A stretch of 64,000 bases of DNA from G963678255 sp963678255. GTDB taxonomy: Bacteria; Cloacimonadota; Cloacimonadia; Cloacimonadales; WRIO01. The notes below the pieces were generated by a model. It searched no databases. It worked only from the letters and a program-made list of their open reading frames with translations, and was not told the origin of the DNA. The translations under genes and the position numbers were made by a program. Within the stretch, counting starts at the first letter, position 1, and each line of letters opens with the position of its first letter. Shown here one piece after another: positions 1-8,579 of this stretch. The DNA lies in NCBI GenBank assembly GCA_963678255.2, contig CAXXTW010000001.1, positions 930,001-994,000 on the forward strand, in the 5' to 3' direction.

Positions 1-1
1 A

Positions 2-682
2 GGTAAATTCGAAAATATTGGTAACAATGTAACTAGACATAGGATTTATAACCAAAACACAACAGTTGGTAACATGTATCTTAGTTGTGTATATATAAAT
101 GTATCAAGCAATTTTTATCATTATGAACATGATCTTGTGACTCATTCATATAGAGAACAAAAATGGAATGCAGGTTTGGATGATTATGTCATTAATACAA
201 CAAGTCCGCCGATTTATACATTTTCTTTACAAAAAGTCTTAAAACATGAAATTGGTCATATTTTTGGACTTGGTCATTTACTAACTGCAAATGGAAATAC
301 AATGAGCCCATTTGTTGAAAATCAGCCACAAGCTGATACTTGGGGTTATAATGACCATGTTTTTTGGGGAAAATTGTACCCTTCAGGGTCTGCAGAAAAT
401 TTTGATCAAGAAAATATTGAAAAACCTATTACATTTATGACTGTATATCCTAATCCTGTAAAAGAAAAAATTAACATTGTAATAAATAATAAACTGGATA
501 AAATGTACAAAATATCAATATATAACGTAAAAGGTCAAAAAATAAATGACATAGTAAATAATTCTGAACATATTAGTTTAGACCTTAAAAATAACAACAA
601 TATATCTTCAGGTATCTATTTCATAAAACTTTATGAAAATAACAAAACCATTTCTACAAAGAAAATAGCAATTATTAAATAG
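2..682 (+). CDS. Secreted metzincin-type zinc metalloprotease with C-terminal sorting tail (5' partial)
   Basis: The reading frame is open to the left edge, so the N-terminus lies outside the window. An internal ATG at 74 is not the true start. The visible part has the zinc motif HEIGHIFGLGH (HExxHxxGxxH), with the glutamate as general base, followed by an NTMSPFV stretch that could supply the methionine turn of metzincins. The last ~80 residues form a T9SS type A-like sorting domain: it starts with YPNPV, continues with YNVKGQKI and SGIYFIKLYENN, and ends in IIK. The protein is therefore probably exported through the outer membrane and released or surface-anchored. It sits 6 bp upstream of a C25 protease gene on the same strand and is probably co-transcribed with it. 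The family call from the zinc motif is firm; the exact peptidase family is not. Confidence 0.85.
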   Translation, partial: GKFENIGNNVTRHRIYNQNTTVGNMYLSCVYINVSSNFYHYEHDLVTHSYREQKWNAGLDDYVINTTSPPIYTFSLQKVLKHEIGHIFGLGHLLTANGNTMSPFVENQPQADTWGYNDHVFWGKLYPSGSAENFDQENIEKPITFMTVYPNPVKEKINIVINNKLDKMYKISIYNVKGQKINDIVNNSEHISLDLKNNNNISSGIYFIKLYENNKTISTKKIAIIK

Positions 683-688
683 GAGAAA

Positions 689-2605
689 ATGATGAAAAAG
701 ATATTCACCACATTCTTATTATTATTTTTATTATTATTATCAAATAATCTTTTTTGTAAAGAAATAATAAATAATAATTCAGAAACTATTTCTTTAAATA
801 CAATAAAAGTAATTAAAGAAATTCCAGTTACTCTTGTTATAATAACAAATTCAACTCTTTATAATAAGTTTGTAGAGTTTTCAAAAATTAAAAACAGAGA
901 AGGCATTAAATCAATGGTTGTAACAACAGCGACAACAGGTAGTACTCCTTCATCTATAAGAACTTATTTACATAATTTAAAAATTAGTAATCCTAATCTA
1001 AAATATGTACTAATTGGTGGAGATGCAAGCATTATACCATCGTATATGATTCACAACCCAAACGATTATATTACATGGGATGAATATCCTGATGCATGGG
1101 GATTAAAGTTTCCAACAGATTTTTATTATTCAAATGTATTATCTACATGGACAGATAATTTGCACAATCTTACTTATAATTATGATTTATACGTTGGTCG
1201 AATTCCAGCCAATACTACTACAGAAGTTCAAAATTTTATAACTAAATATATTAATTATAGATATAATACAGATTCAAATTATACAAAAAAGTATAGATTT
1301 ATAAGTAACAATTATTCTCGTATTATAAATTATCCGCTTTGTGATTCTTTTATTATTAACTCAACAAGAAAATTGGACTCATCCATCACAAAGCAAATAA
1401 CATTTGACCAAAACATTACAACCCCAACAGCAGTCACAGTTGGTAATATTTTAAATGAAGGTAATTATAGTTTTTTATTCACATATACGCATGGAGGAGA
1501 TAATAACTCAATGGCTTGTATAAATAACAATGTTGTTTATCCTCCAAATCCTACAACACCTGATTATACATATATGAATTTAACAATTGATTATAATTAT
1601 ACAATTAATGGACATGGTCAAATGCCTGCATCGACATTTAGATATTTACCCAATTATTTGACAAATAGTCAATCAAAACCCTACTTTTTCTGGCTTGGAT
1701 CATGTGGATTATCAAGATTTCAAAAAATGTCAACATCTAACCCAAATACTTATCTTAGTACAGATTGTTATAGTGCTGAATTTATGAATAATAATGATGG
1801 AGCAGTTGCAATTTTAAGTTCTTCTTATTATTCTTATGTAGCAGAGACTTTTGATAAGTTAGGAATATTCTTCAATAATTTACAAAGAGAAAACACAAAA
1901 AGAATTGGTTATTTATTATCATTAAATTATATTAATGATTTTCAATATTTCAATAATCCAAGTCTTAGTAGTCAATTTTATTCATTTTTGTCTCAAATAT
2001 ACTTTGGTGATCCTAGTATGGATGTATGGTATAAAGAATCTCAATCTTTTAATGTTTCCAAAAATTATATTCCAGGAAGAGCTTTAATAATAAATGTGTC
2101 TATTGGAAATGGTTTTAGTACTGAAATACCGATCTCAACAGTAACAATACTGAATAGTGATGACACTGTTTATTTACGAGCTAATACTGATTCTAATGGA
2201 AGTGTGACCTTTAATACGACTGCTGATTTATCTACAAAAAAAATTGCAGTTTATAAAGATAATGTCGTACCCTATTACAACACCCTTACTGCAACTCCTC
2301 AAACATCAAGAACTACCCAATTAATTAATAAAAAAAATATCAATGATAATAATATAGACATCTTTGTTAAGGTTTTATCAAACAAGAACATTATGTTCAA
2401 TATCTCATCTGAACATAAGTTTGATTATCAAATTGATATTTATAATATGAAAGGTCAGAAGATTAATACTATTAGTAATGATTCTGAAAAATACACCTGG
2501 AACGGGAAAAACAGTAATGGTCATCAGGTTAGATCTGGTATATATTTGTATAAATTCAAACAGAACAACTCCGAAAAAATTGGAAAATTTATAATTGTGA
2601 AATAG
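689..2605 (+). CDS. Gingipain-like C25 cysteine protease with C-terminal sorting tail
   Basis: 638 residues. The start is the first of two adjacent ATGs behind an AGGAGAAA ribosome binding site; residues 1-24 are a hydrophobic signal peptide. The N-terminal half shows the C25 (gingipain) pattern: VILVIITN-like strand, YVLIGGDASIIPSY, the catalytic histidine at about H268 in YTHGGDNN, and the catalytic cysteine at about C339 in LGSCGLSRF. A beta-sandwich region follows, and the last ~75 residues are a sorting tail with YNMKGQKI, WNGKNSNG and SGIYLYKF, ending in IVK. C25 proteases cleave after Arg or Lys in Porphyromonas; specificity cannot be read here. It lies 6 bp after the metzincin gene, suggesting a two-gene secreted-protease operon, and is followed by a hairpin at 2678-2704. 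Confidence 0.88.
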   Translation: MMKKIFTTFLLLFLLLLSNNLFCKEIINNNSETISLNTIKVIKEIPVTLVIITNSTLYNKFVEFSKIKNREGIKSMVVTTATTGSTPSSIRTYLHNLKISNPNLKYVLIGGDASIIPSYMIHNPNDYITWDEYPDAWGLKFPTDFYYSNVLSTWTDNLHNLTYNYDLYVGRIPANTTTEVQNFITKYINYRYNTDSNYTKKYRFISNNYSRIINYPLCDSFIINSTRKLDSSITKQITFDQNITTPTAVTVGNILNEGNYSFLFTYTHGGDNNSMACINNNVVYPPNPTTPDYTYMNLTIDYNYTINGHGQMPASTFRYLPNYLTNSQSKPYFFWLGSCGLSRFQKMSTSNPNTYLSTDCYSAEFMNNNDGAVAILSSSYYSYVAETFDKLGIFFNNLQRENTKRIGYLLSLNYINDFQYFNNPSLSSQFYSFLSQIYFGDPSMDVWYKESQSFNVSKNYIPGRALIINVSIGNGFSTEIPISTVTILNSDDTVYLRANTDSNGSVTFNTTADLSTKKIAVYKDNVVPYYNTLTATPQTSRTTQLINKKNINDNNIDIFVKVLSNKNIMFNISSEHKFDYQIDIYNMKGQKINTISNDSEKYTWNGKNSNGHQVRSGIYLYKFKQNNSEKIGKFIIVK

Positions 2606-2677
2606 TATCATATGACTAGAATATGCCTTAACTCCATTAATATTTGTTTTAAAGGCATGTCTAAAAGAGTCTTTTGT

Positions 2678-2704
2678 AAGGGTACGGTAGTTTTTCGTGC
2701 CCTT
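2678..2704 (+). terminator. Possible intrinsic terminator after the C25 protease
   Basis: A 9 bp stem (AAGGGTACG with CGTGCCCTT, one T-G wobble) around a 9-base loop rich in T, followed by an imperfect T-rich tail (ATTCATTTTAT). It is 73 bp after the protease stop. The weak U-tract lowers confidence. Confidence 0.45.
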
Positions 2705-2753
2705 ATTCATTTTATATGCTATTATCACTTGTCAGATCGCTCTTCTGTAGAGC

Positions 2754-3352
2754 CTACCCCAGCATCAGAGATGCGATATGTTTATAACCCAGTTCGTAAG
2801 ATCTGGGGAGAGGAAACAAGATGAGAGTATAATCCCTCTCACTTCAGCATCAGGGATGCGATATGTTTATAACCCAGTTCGTAAGATCTGGGGAAAGGAA
2901 ACAAGATGAGAGTATAATCCCTACCACTCCAGCATCAGAGATGCGATATGTTTATAACCCAGTTCGTAAGATCTGGGGATAGGGAACAAGAGGATAGTAT
3001 ATCCCTACCACTCCAGCATCAGAGATGCGATATGTTTATAACCCAGTTCGTAAGATCTGGGGAGAGGAAACAAGATGAGAGTATATCCCTACCACTCCAG
3101 CATCAGGGATGCGATATGTTTATAACCCAGATTGTAAGATCTGGGGAGAGGAAACAAGATGAGAGTATATCCCTACCACTCCAGCATCAGGGATGCGATA
3201 TGTTTATAACCCAGTTCGTAAGATCTGGGGATAGGAAACAAGATGAGAGTATATCCCTACCACCCAGCATCAGAGATGCGATATGTTTATAACCCAGTTC
3301 GTAAGATCTGGGAAAAAAGAAACTCTCTATTCCAGCATCAGAGATGCGATAT
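2754..3352. repeat. Tandem array of ~84 bp units with two conserved hairpins each
   Basis: Eight copies of an AGCATCAGRGATGCGATAT core start at 2761, 2846, 2931, 3015, 3099, 3183, 3266 and 3334, so unit lengths are 85, 85, 84, 84, 84, 83 and 68 bp; the last copy is truncated. Each unit carries hairpin A (GCATC, 3-base loop AGA or AGG, GATGC) and hairpin B (CCCAG, 10-base loop, CTGGG). Differences between copies fall mostly in loops and linkers, for example TTCGTAAGAT versus ATTGTAAGAT in the loop of hairpin B (copy at 3099), while both stems stay intact. The linker contains GAGGAAACAAGATGAG and ATCCCTACCACTCC. There are no variable spacers, so this is not a CRISPR. Short open frames across it arise because 84 is a multiple of three. 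The function is unknown. Confidence 0.9.
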
Positions 3353-3525
3353 ATGTCTTCTGGCTTGTAGTTTACATAGGAATAAGACTTCCGTTACTTA
3401 GCTTTAGATATATCCCGATAATTCAAATCATCAGCACCCAACATACCGTTCCTCAGGTTTGAGAAATAAAAGCATCAATTGTTCTAATAAATTACAATAT
3501 ACGATTCCTCTTGAACGTGAAATAA
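3353..3525. other. Intergenic stretch with no recognised feature
   Basis: Between the tandem array and the palindromic element. I see no open frame with a ribosome binding site, no RNA gene and no strong hairpin here. Confidence 0.5.
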
Positions 3526-3610
3526 CAACCCCGTGAGGGGTTGAATATAGGTAGGCCATGGTTTTAACCATGGTAATCTTGTAACACACAACCTAACCCC
3601 GGTAGGGGTT
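3526..3610. repeat. REP-like element made of three palindromes
   Basis: Three perfect or near-perfect hairpins lie in 85 bp. The first is CAACCCC, GTGA loop (a GNRA tetraloop), GGGGTTG at 3526-3543. The second is CCATGGTT-TT-AACCATGG at 3556-3573. The third is AACCCC, GGTA loop, GGGGTT at 3595-3610. The first and third are near-copies of each other and are both followed by GAA-containing sequence (GGGGTTGAA). Such repeated C4/G4 palindromes are typical of dispersed REP-like elements. No REP-associated transposase is present in the window. Confidence 0.65.
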
Positions 3611-3748
3611 GAACATATATTTGATCAGGATTCGTTCATTATATTAGGGGCATTAACCCTGTTATCTTAAAAAAGGAATAACATATCTTTCACATTAACA
3701 ATATCCTTAGCAAGATTATCTTTTTTTTAAAATTTATTTAAATAGTTG

Positions 3749-3777
3749 TTGACATAATTAATTTTTTATTATATTTT
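3749..3777 (+). promoter_or_regulatory. Sigma-70-like promoter
   Basis: A -35 box TTGACA at 3749-3754 and a -10 box TATTTT at 3772-3777 with 17 bp spacing. Transcription would start near 3784, just ahead of the short leader ORF at 3813. Confidence 0.6.
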
Positions 3778-3812
3778 TGCTTTTATCGTTAATAAGTTTA
3801 GGAGAATGAAAG

Positions 3813-3902
3813 ATGAATGGTAAGATTATATTACAAGTTTGTTCAAATATCATAAATTTTTCTGCTTATGAGTATATTAAGCTAACTATATACTTAGCTT
3901 AA
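3813..3902 (+). CDS. Possible leader peptide, 29 codons
   Basis: A short frame beginning ATG at 3813 with an AGGAG ribosome binding site 8 bases upstream (3800-3804), directly behind a good promoter. The predicted peptide begins MNGKIILQVC and ends TIYLA; its last bases TTAGCTTAA are identical to those of the leader ORF at 12016-12054, which also sits behind a TTGACA promoter and about 150 bp ahead of a larger gene. No known family. It may be a regulatory leader or an ORF of no consequence. Confidence 0.4.
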   Translation: MNGKIILQVCSNIINFSAYEYIKLTIYLA

Positions 3903-3968
3903 TTGTTCTTTCTTTTAAAAATATCAACATTTACATTCCAGGAGATCGAAATCAGTTTATTGTCTAAC

Positions 3969-3999
3969 GGGTTTCTTAATCATTATAGTTAAGAAACCC
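3969..3999. promoter_or_regulatory. Strong hairpin in the leader of the interrupted gene
   Basis: GGGTTTCTTAA pairs perfectly with TTAAGAAACCC (11 bp stem, 9-base loop). It is followed by an A-rich rather than T-rich tract, so on the plus strand it is not an intrinsic terminator; it could be a regulatory or RNA-stabilising structure. It lies between the leader ORF and the ribosome binding site at 4026-4031. Confidence 0.5.
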
Positions 4000-4038
4000 A
4001 ACAAAAAAATATAATATTTATAATAAAGGAGTTAAAAA

Positions 4039-4324
4039 ATAAAAATAAATCTATACATGATAATGCTTATAATATTGAGCTTATTACCTATGTCTTTAAT
4101 CTCAATAGAAAAAGAAATTCCAAATGAAAACAATTTACAATTAAATTTAGAATACTATAATCTTCCTGATAACTATGATAAAGCAATTGAGGATTATTTT
4201 TTATATTTCGAATATTTTCTTAAGATTCAAGATAAAAATTCTAGTTATAATGAAAATAGCAAAATTGTTATTGATTTTTTTGAAAATTTGGATAAATCAA
4301 CTTTATCTGAATATACCGATCGTT
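4039..4324 (+). pseudogene. 5' fragment of a secreted-protein gene interrupted by the IS21-like element
   Basis: The fragment encodes a signal peptide-like start and then about 70 polar, Asn/Asp/Glu-rich residues ending SEYTDR before the insertion. The AAAGGAG ribosome binding site (4025-4031) is ideally placed for an ATA codon at 4039 (product ?KINLYMIML...), whereas the first ATG at 4057 lies 25 bases away. Reading from ATA gives a Lys directly after the start, as normal in signal peptides, so the start has probably mutated from ATG to ATA or is a rare AUA start. Joining 4324 directly to 8983 restores one 343-codon frame with the 3' fragment. The family is not recognised. A reading from 4057 to 4401 runs into the insertion sequence and is not native. 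Confidence 0.6.
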
Positions 4325-4423
4325 TAGAGCATACGTTCCGATTTAATAGAGCATATGCTCCGAATTTATTGAGCCAAGCCTCCGTTAAGAGAGCCACATA
4401 AAACTCTCTTACTTTTCATTAAA

Positions 4424-4462
4424 AATTTGTCCGAGAGATCGGTAAAACTACTCGGACAAATT
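4424..4462 (-). terminator. Intrinsic terminator of istAB
   Basis: A perfect 12 bp stem (AATTTGTCCGAG with CTCGGACAAATT, 15-base loop). On the minus strand it is followed by a short T run and lies 5 bp after the istB stop. Confidence 0.75.
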
Positions 4463-4466
4463 ATCA

Positions 4467-5210
4467 TTATTTTTTAAACCCCTTTCTTTCTCTCATTGAC
4501 ATTTTTCCCTCAATTAATATATCGTAAGCATTATGAACTATCCTATCAAGGATGGCATCCGCAAGAGTTGTTTGTCCAATCTTCTCATGCCATCCTTCAA
4601 TTTCAAACTGAGAACAAAACATGGTTGAACCATTTTGATATCTAGACTCGATTATTTCAAACAGATCATTTGCTTCATGTCCTCTAAGAGGAGTTAATAA
4701 CCATTCGTCTATTATCAAAAGTTTTACTTGTTTGTATTGATTTATTGCTTTTTTGTACCGACCTTCTCCTCTTGCTACTTCTAATTCATCAAAAAGTTCT
4801 GGTAGTCTTATATATTTTACTGAATATGATTTACGACAAGCAGACATACCTAAGGCACATGCAATATATGATTTGCCACTTCCAGATGCCCCTGTAATTA
4901 TTATATTGTATGTTGATGTTATATATTCACATGTTGATAACCGCAATATTGATGGTTTATCGATTTTCCTGTCATCGTGATATTCTATATCTTCTATGCA
5001 AGCATTTGTAAATTTTAAATTAGCAGTTTTGATTAATTTTGCTAATTTGTTGTTCTTTCTGTTAATCCATTCTTTATCTACTATAAAAGCAAATCTCTCT
5101 TCAAAAGATAATTGTTTATAAGCCGGATCCTTTATTTGTTCTTTAAAACTTTCAGCCATAGTGCTTAAATGCATTTCATACAATTGATTTATTGTTTGAC
5201 GATCTATCAT
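4467..5210 (-). CDS. istB: IS21 transposition helper ATPase IstB
   Basis: 247 residues from the ATG at 5210, preceded by GGAGG, with ATGA overlap to the istA stop; a longer frame starting at 5258 lacks a ribosome binding site. IstB is an AAA+ DnaA/DnaC-like ATPase that assists IstA in target selection. The Walker A motif is GASGSGKS, Walker B is LLIIDEW, and the sensor region includes FCSQFEIEGWHEK. The start MIDRQTINQLYEMHLSTMAE is the usual IstB N-terminus, and the length is normal for the family. The gene looks intact. Confidence 0.95.
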   Translation of the reverse strand: MIDRQTINQLYEMHLSTMAESFKEQIKDPAYKQLSFEERFAFIVDKEWINRKNNKLAKLIKTANLKFTNACIEDIEYHDDRKIDKPSILRLSTCEYITSTYNIIITGASGSGKSYIACALGMSACRKSYSVKYIRLPELFDELEVARGEGRYKKAINQYKQVKLLIIDEWLLTPLRGHEANDLFEIIESRYQNGSTMFCSQFEIEGWHEKIGQTTLADAILDRIVHNAYDILIEGKMSMRERKGFKK

Positions 5211-6556
5211 TTCTTTTTCCTCCCATAATATGATGAACCCCTGGTTAAACCATGACAAGACGGTGCTACTGTTTCTGAAGGTTCAAAACAAACAGATATC
5301 ATATCAAATCCTCTTTTTAAAATCTGATAAACTGTTTTAACTCCTGGATTAGGAGAATAGGTTAATGCTCTTTCGCAAGCTTTTTCAAGGCATTCTGCTG
5401 AATATTTATCAGCTGATTTCAATAAGGTCATGCATGTTCTATAGCTTTGTTGCTCTACTTTACATGAGGAAATAATGCTTTTTATTACAGCTTTTGTGTT
5501 TGATCCAATTTCATCTGACCACGCAATAAATTTTTCTGTATTCCATTCAAGATATTTTTGATGCTGTTCTGGCATATGTTCTGGGAAAGTCTGATATTGT
5601 CCTGCATTACCATATTTTCTAATGTGTGAAGCTATTCTGTTGCCATTATAAAAGATCTCTATTGTCTTAATGGTAGTTCTCACGTCTAACTCATGCTTTA
5701 TATATTCGTAAGGTACTGAATAATTGATTTTATCTATACAAACATGGTAATTATATTGTACAATTGTTTTTGACCATATGGCAAGTTCATATTTTGATAA
5801 AGGCAAGGGTAATAATTCATTTTGTTCTTCTGCCAGAAAAACACTCTCACGACTTCCTTCCTTCTTTTGAAAAGGCTTTCTATTGAACTCATTTAGCTTT
5901 TCTTTGATTAATTCATTTAACTCATTAAGAGTAAAAAAAAGGATATTCCTTAATGAGGCTGTTATCCATGTCGAAATAACGCCTACCGTTCCTTCTACAC
6001 TTGCTTTATCTTTAGGTTTCCTTACTCTTGCAGGAATAACGGCTGTGTCATAATAAGCTGCCATATCACCGTAGACTCTGTTTATGACTGGATTAAACCA
6101 ATGAATCCTATCTACTCCTGTTTTTAGATTATCTGGAACAAGTATCTTAGTAACACCATTGAAGTAATTGAACGCATTGATATGTGCTTGAATCCAACTT
6201 TCGGTATTCATAGATAAAAAGCCTTCTACATATGAATATCCGCTATAAGGAAGTGTTGCAACAAATATGTATACTTTAATAGGAGATCCTGTGATATTAT
6301 TTTTTATCATTGCAGTCTGACCAGCCCAATCAACCTCCATTTTCTCACCAGGTTTATGATGGATACGCATAGTTGCTTTTGTTTTTACGGAAAAATCATT
6401 ATACAATTTACAAAACTGAGAATATTTGTAGGGTATTTGTTCTTTATCTCTACATGTGTCTGAATATTCTTGCCATAGTAAAGATAATGTTACACCACTT
6501 TTGGCTAAATCCTTGTGAATTTGAACAAAATCTGGTTCCTGTTGCTGTTTTCTTAA
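5207..6556 (-). pseudogene. istA: IstA transposase, 3' part (catalytic core)
   Basis: Frame 5207-6556 carries the DDE integrase core of IstA: VDWAGQT (first Asp), LVPDNLKTG (second Asp), and the KPKDKASVEGTV segment with the Glu. A C-terminal beta-barrel-like region follows. An internal TTG near 6406 is not a native start: the frame continues upstream through LLWQEYSD and QQQEPDFVQIHKD until it meets the terminal inverted repeat of the nested element at 6557. The missing N-terminus is found intact at 8636-8834. Fusing the parts through a single TTAA gives one 514-residue protein, the usual IstA length. Confidence 0.93.
6553..6556. repeat. Left copy of the TTAA target duplication
   Basis: TTAA here and at 8636-8639 directly flank the inverted repeats of the IS1634-like element. 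Keeping one copy restores the istA frame (…FY-L-RKQQQ…). Confidence 0.75.
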
Positions 6557-6685
6557 CCCATCTTTCGGGAAAAATCATTGATTTTAGCACTTTATTGAAC
6601 GTAAGTGATTGATATGTATGACTCGAGTATTTGAAAAAGTGCCAAAAAGAACCTAAAATACTAAATAAAATAGCTAAAATAATTA

Positions 6686-6713
6686 TTGACATGTTTTCCA
6701 GTGTAAATATAAT
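6686..6713 (+). promoter_or_regulatory. Strong promoter of the IS1634-like transposase; likely leaderless mRNA
   Basis: TTGACA at 6686-6691 and a consensus TATAAT at 6708-6713 with 16 bp spacing. The expected transcription start, about 7 bases after the -10 box, coincides with the transposase ATG at 6720, and no ribosome binding site is present. A leaderless transcript is inferred. Confidence 0.65.
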
Positions 6714-6719
6714 AGTCCT

Positions 6720-8579
6720 ATGTTTATTATTAAAAAAGAGATTAAGAATAATAAGACTGGTAAGATTTACACTTACCTGCAATTGATGGAGACCGTGCAA
6801 ACGGACAAAGGTCCAAAACCACGGATGCTTGTTCATATCGGAGATTTTGATTTAACGTTAGAAGAACAAAAAATACTTGTTGTCATAATTGAGAATAAAA
6901 TCAAAGGAAATCAGATACTTAAATTTTCTGATAAACTAGAAAAAATTGCTGACATCGCTTATATAAAATACAATATCAAAATCACAGGTCAAGTACAACA
7001 AAAACCTGAAATACAAAAAGGCAAGAATGTGGAAGTTGACTTGGATACAACCGAAATGACACAGTCAAGATTTGCAGGTTCAGAGCTTGTTGGGATAGAA
7101 TTCTGGAATCGCCTTAAGTTTGACGAGGTGTTACAATCATGTGGATTTTCTCAAAAAGAAACAGATTTGGCAAAAGTTGTTATCCTAGGTCGACTGATCT
7201 CCCCAGGTAGTGATCTTCATACTTACAGGTGGATCAATGAACAAAGCGTCCTTGTAGAATATTTAAAAACATGTTTTTCACGGATATCCAAAGATATGAT
7301 CTATGAAATAGGCGATATGTTGTACTTACATAAAGATCAGATAGAACGCAAATTAAGAAGTAACGTCAAGAGTCTATATCCATATATCGACAAAGTCTAT
7401 TTATATGATTTAACAAATACCTATTTTGAAGGAAATAAAGTAGGAAGTGAATTGTGTAAACGAGGCAAGAGTAAAGAAAACCGTACTGATTGCCCATTGG
7501 TTACCCTTGCTCTAGTTGTAGACCAGGAAGGCTTTCCTGTGTACAGCAATATATACAAGGGCAATCAATCAGAGCCTGCGACATTAAAGGAAGTTCTTCA
7601 GGAGGTTTTCAGTCATAGGCAAAATTTACAAGAGATCTTTCAGAAACCATCAATAATTATGGATAGAGGGATAGCGACAAGTGAAAATTTGTCCTATTTA
7701 AAAAACGAAGGCTATTCGTATTTTGTAATAGAAAGAAAGAACCTTGTAAAAGATTATGCTTCAGAGTTCAGTGACTTAACCGGATTTGAGGAATATAAAG
7801 ATAAAAGCAAACAAAGTATTTTTATTAAGAAAACAGAGGACTCCGATTCCGTAAAAGTATTGGTATTCAGCACCGGCAGAGAGAAGAAAGAGAAGGCAAT
7901 AGTTAATCATCAAGAAGCAAATTTTCTTGAAGACAGTAGTAATTTGATCAAATCCAATTTTAAGAATACGATCAAAGACATTGATAAAATCAATATTCGA
8001 ATTGGTCGCTTGAAAGAGCGTTATGGAGCGATAGCTGGTAAATACAATTTTATTTTGATAACAGAAGAAAAAGATCAACAGAAGGTCAAAGAGATAAAAA
8101 TAGAAAAAACAGATAAAAACCCATTGAAGGATGATTATGCTGGTTGTTATGTTATACAGACGAATCATAAAGATCTTACGGGAAAAGAGATATGGGATTT
8201 CTATATGACTCTGACTGAAGTTGAGTCATCATTTAGATCAATAAAAACAGAGCTTGGCACACGTCCGATTTATCATCAATTGGACAGCAGGATAGAATCA
8301 CATTTATTCATTTCTGTTTTAGCTTATTCTATTTTGAAGAGTATTACATATAAATTGAATCAGAACAACTTCCGTAAAAGCTGGAAAGAAATCAGAGAAG
8401 ATTTGTTAACACATATGAGATCAACGATTATTCAGCATGATAAAAAAGGTACCGCTTACTCAATAAGAATCACAGGTACGCCTGAAAAAAAAGCAAAAGA
8501 AATCTATGATTTACTGGAAATGAAAACGTCATCACATAGAATCATAAAAAGAATTAAAAATTCAGATTGTAGAACCTAA
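6720..8579 (+). CDS. IS1634-like DDE transposase
   Basis: 619 residues, full length for IS1634-type transposases. The N-terminus (KTGKIYTYLQLMETVQTDKG) is the typical YLQLVES-like start. The catalytic triad can be placed at D230 (YDLTNTYFEGN), D315 (IIMDRGIATSEN) and E500 or E502 (LTEVESSFRSIKTELGTRP). The family catalyses cut-and-paste transposition of its own inverted-repeat ends. The start at 6720 has no Shine-Dalgarno and immediately follows a strong -10 box. The base composition is slightly richer in G+C than neighbouring host genes, as expected for an incoming element. No frameshift or internal stop is seen. Confidence 0.95.
   Translation: MFIIKKEIKNNKTGKIYTYLQLMETVQTDKGPKPRMLVHIGDFDLTLEEQKILVVIIENKIKGNQILKFSDKLEKIADIAYIKYNIKITGQVQQKPEIQKGKNVEVDLDTTEMTQSRFAGSELVGIEFWNRLKFDEVLQSCGFSQKETDLAKVVILGRLISPGSDLHTYRWINEQSVLVEYLKTCFSRISKDMIYEIGDMLYLHKDQIERKLRSNVKSLYPYIDKVYLYDLTNTYFEGNKVGSELCKRGKSKENRTDCPLVTLALVVDQEGFPVYSNIYKGNQSEPATLKEVLQEVFSHRQNLQEIFQKPSIIMDRGIATSENLSYLKNEGYSYFVIERKNLVKDYASEFSDLTGFEEYKDKSKQSIFIKKTEDSDSVKVLVFSTGREKKEKAIVNHQEANFLEDSSNLIKSNFKNTIKDIDKINIRIGRLKERYGAIAGKYNFILITEEKDQQKVKEIKIEKTDKNPLKDDYAGCYVIQTNHKDLTGKEIWDFYMTLTEVESSFRSIKTELGTRPIYHQLDSRIESHLFISVLAYSILKSITYKLNQNNFRKSWKEIREDLLTHMRSTIIQHDKKGTAYSIRITGTPEKKAKEIYDLLEMKTSSHRIIKRIKNSDCRT

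Noticed and set aside
2612..3292. Open frames across the tandem array, including a 114-codon frame at 2948-3292 with a 28-residue repeat
   Set aside because: They follow from an 84 bp period being divisible by three; copies of 83 and 85 bp break the frame and there is no ribosome binding site.
2754..3352. CRISPR array
   Set aside because: The whole ~84 bp unit repeats, with no unique spacers of constant length and no cas genes nearby.
3969..3999. Intrinsic terminator
   Set aside because: The 11 bp hairpin is followed by an A-run, not a T-run, on the plus strand.
7776..8168. 130-codon minus-strand frame inside the IS1634-like transposase
   Set aside because: It is antisense to a well-supported transposase and has low-complexity Phe/Ile-rich composition.
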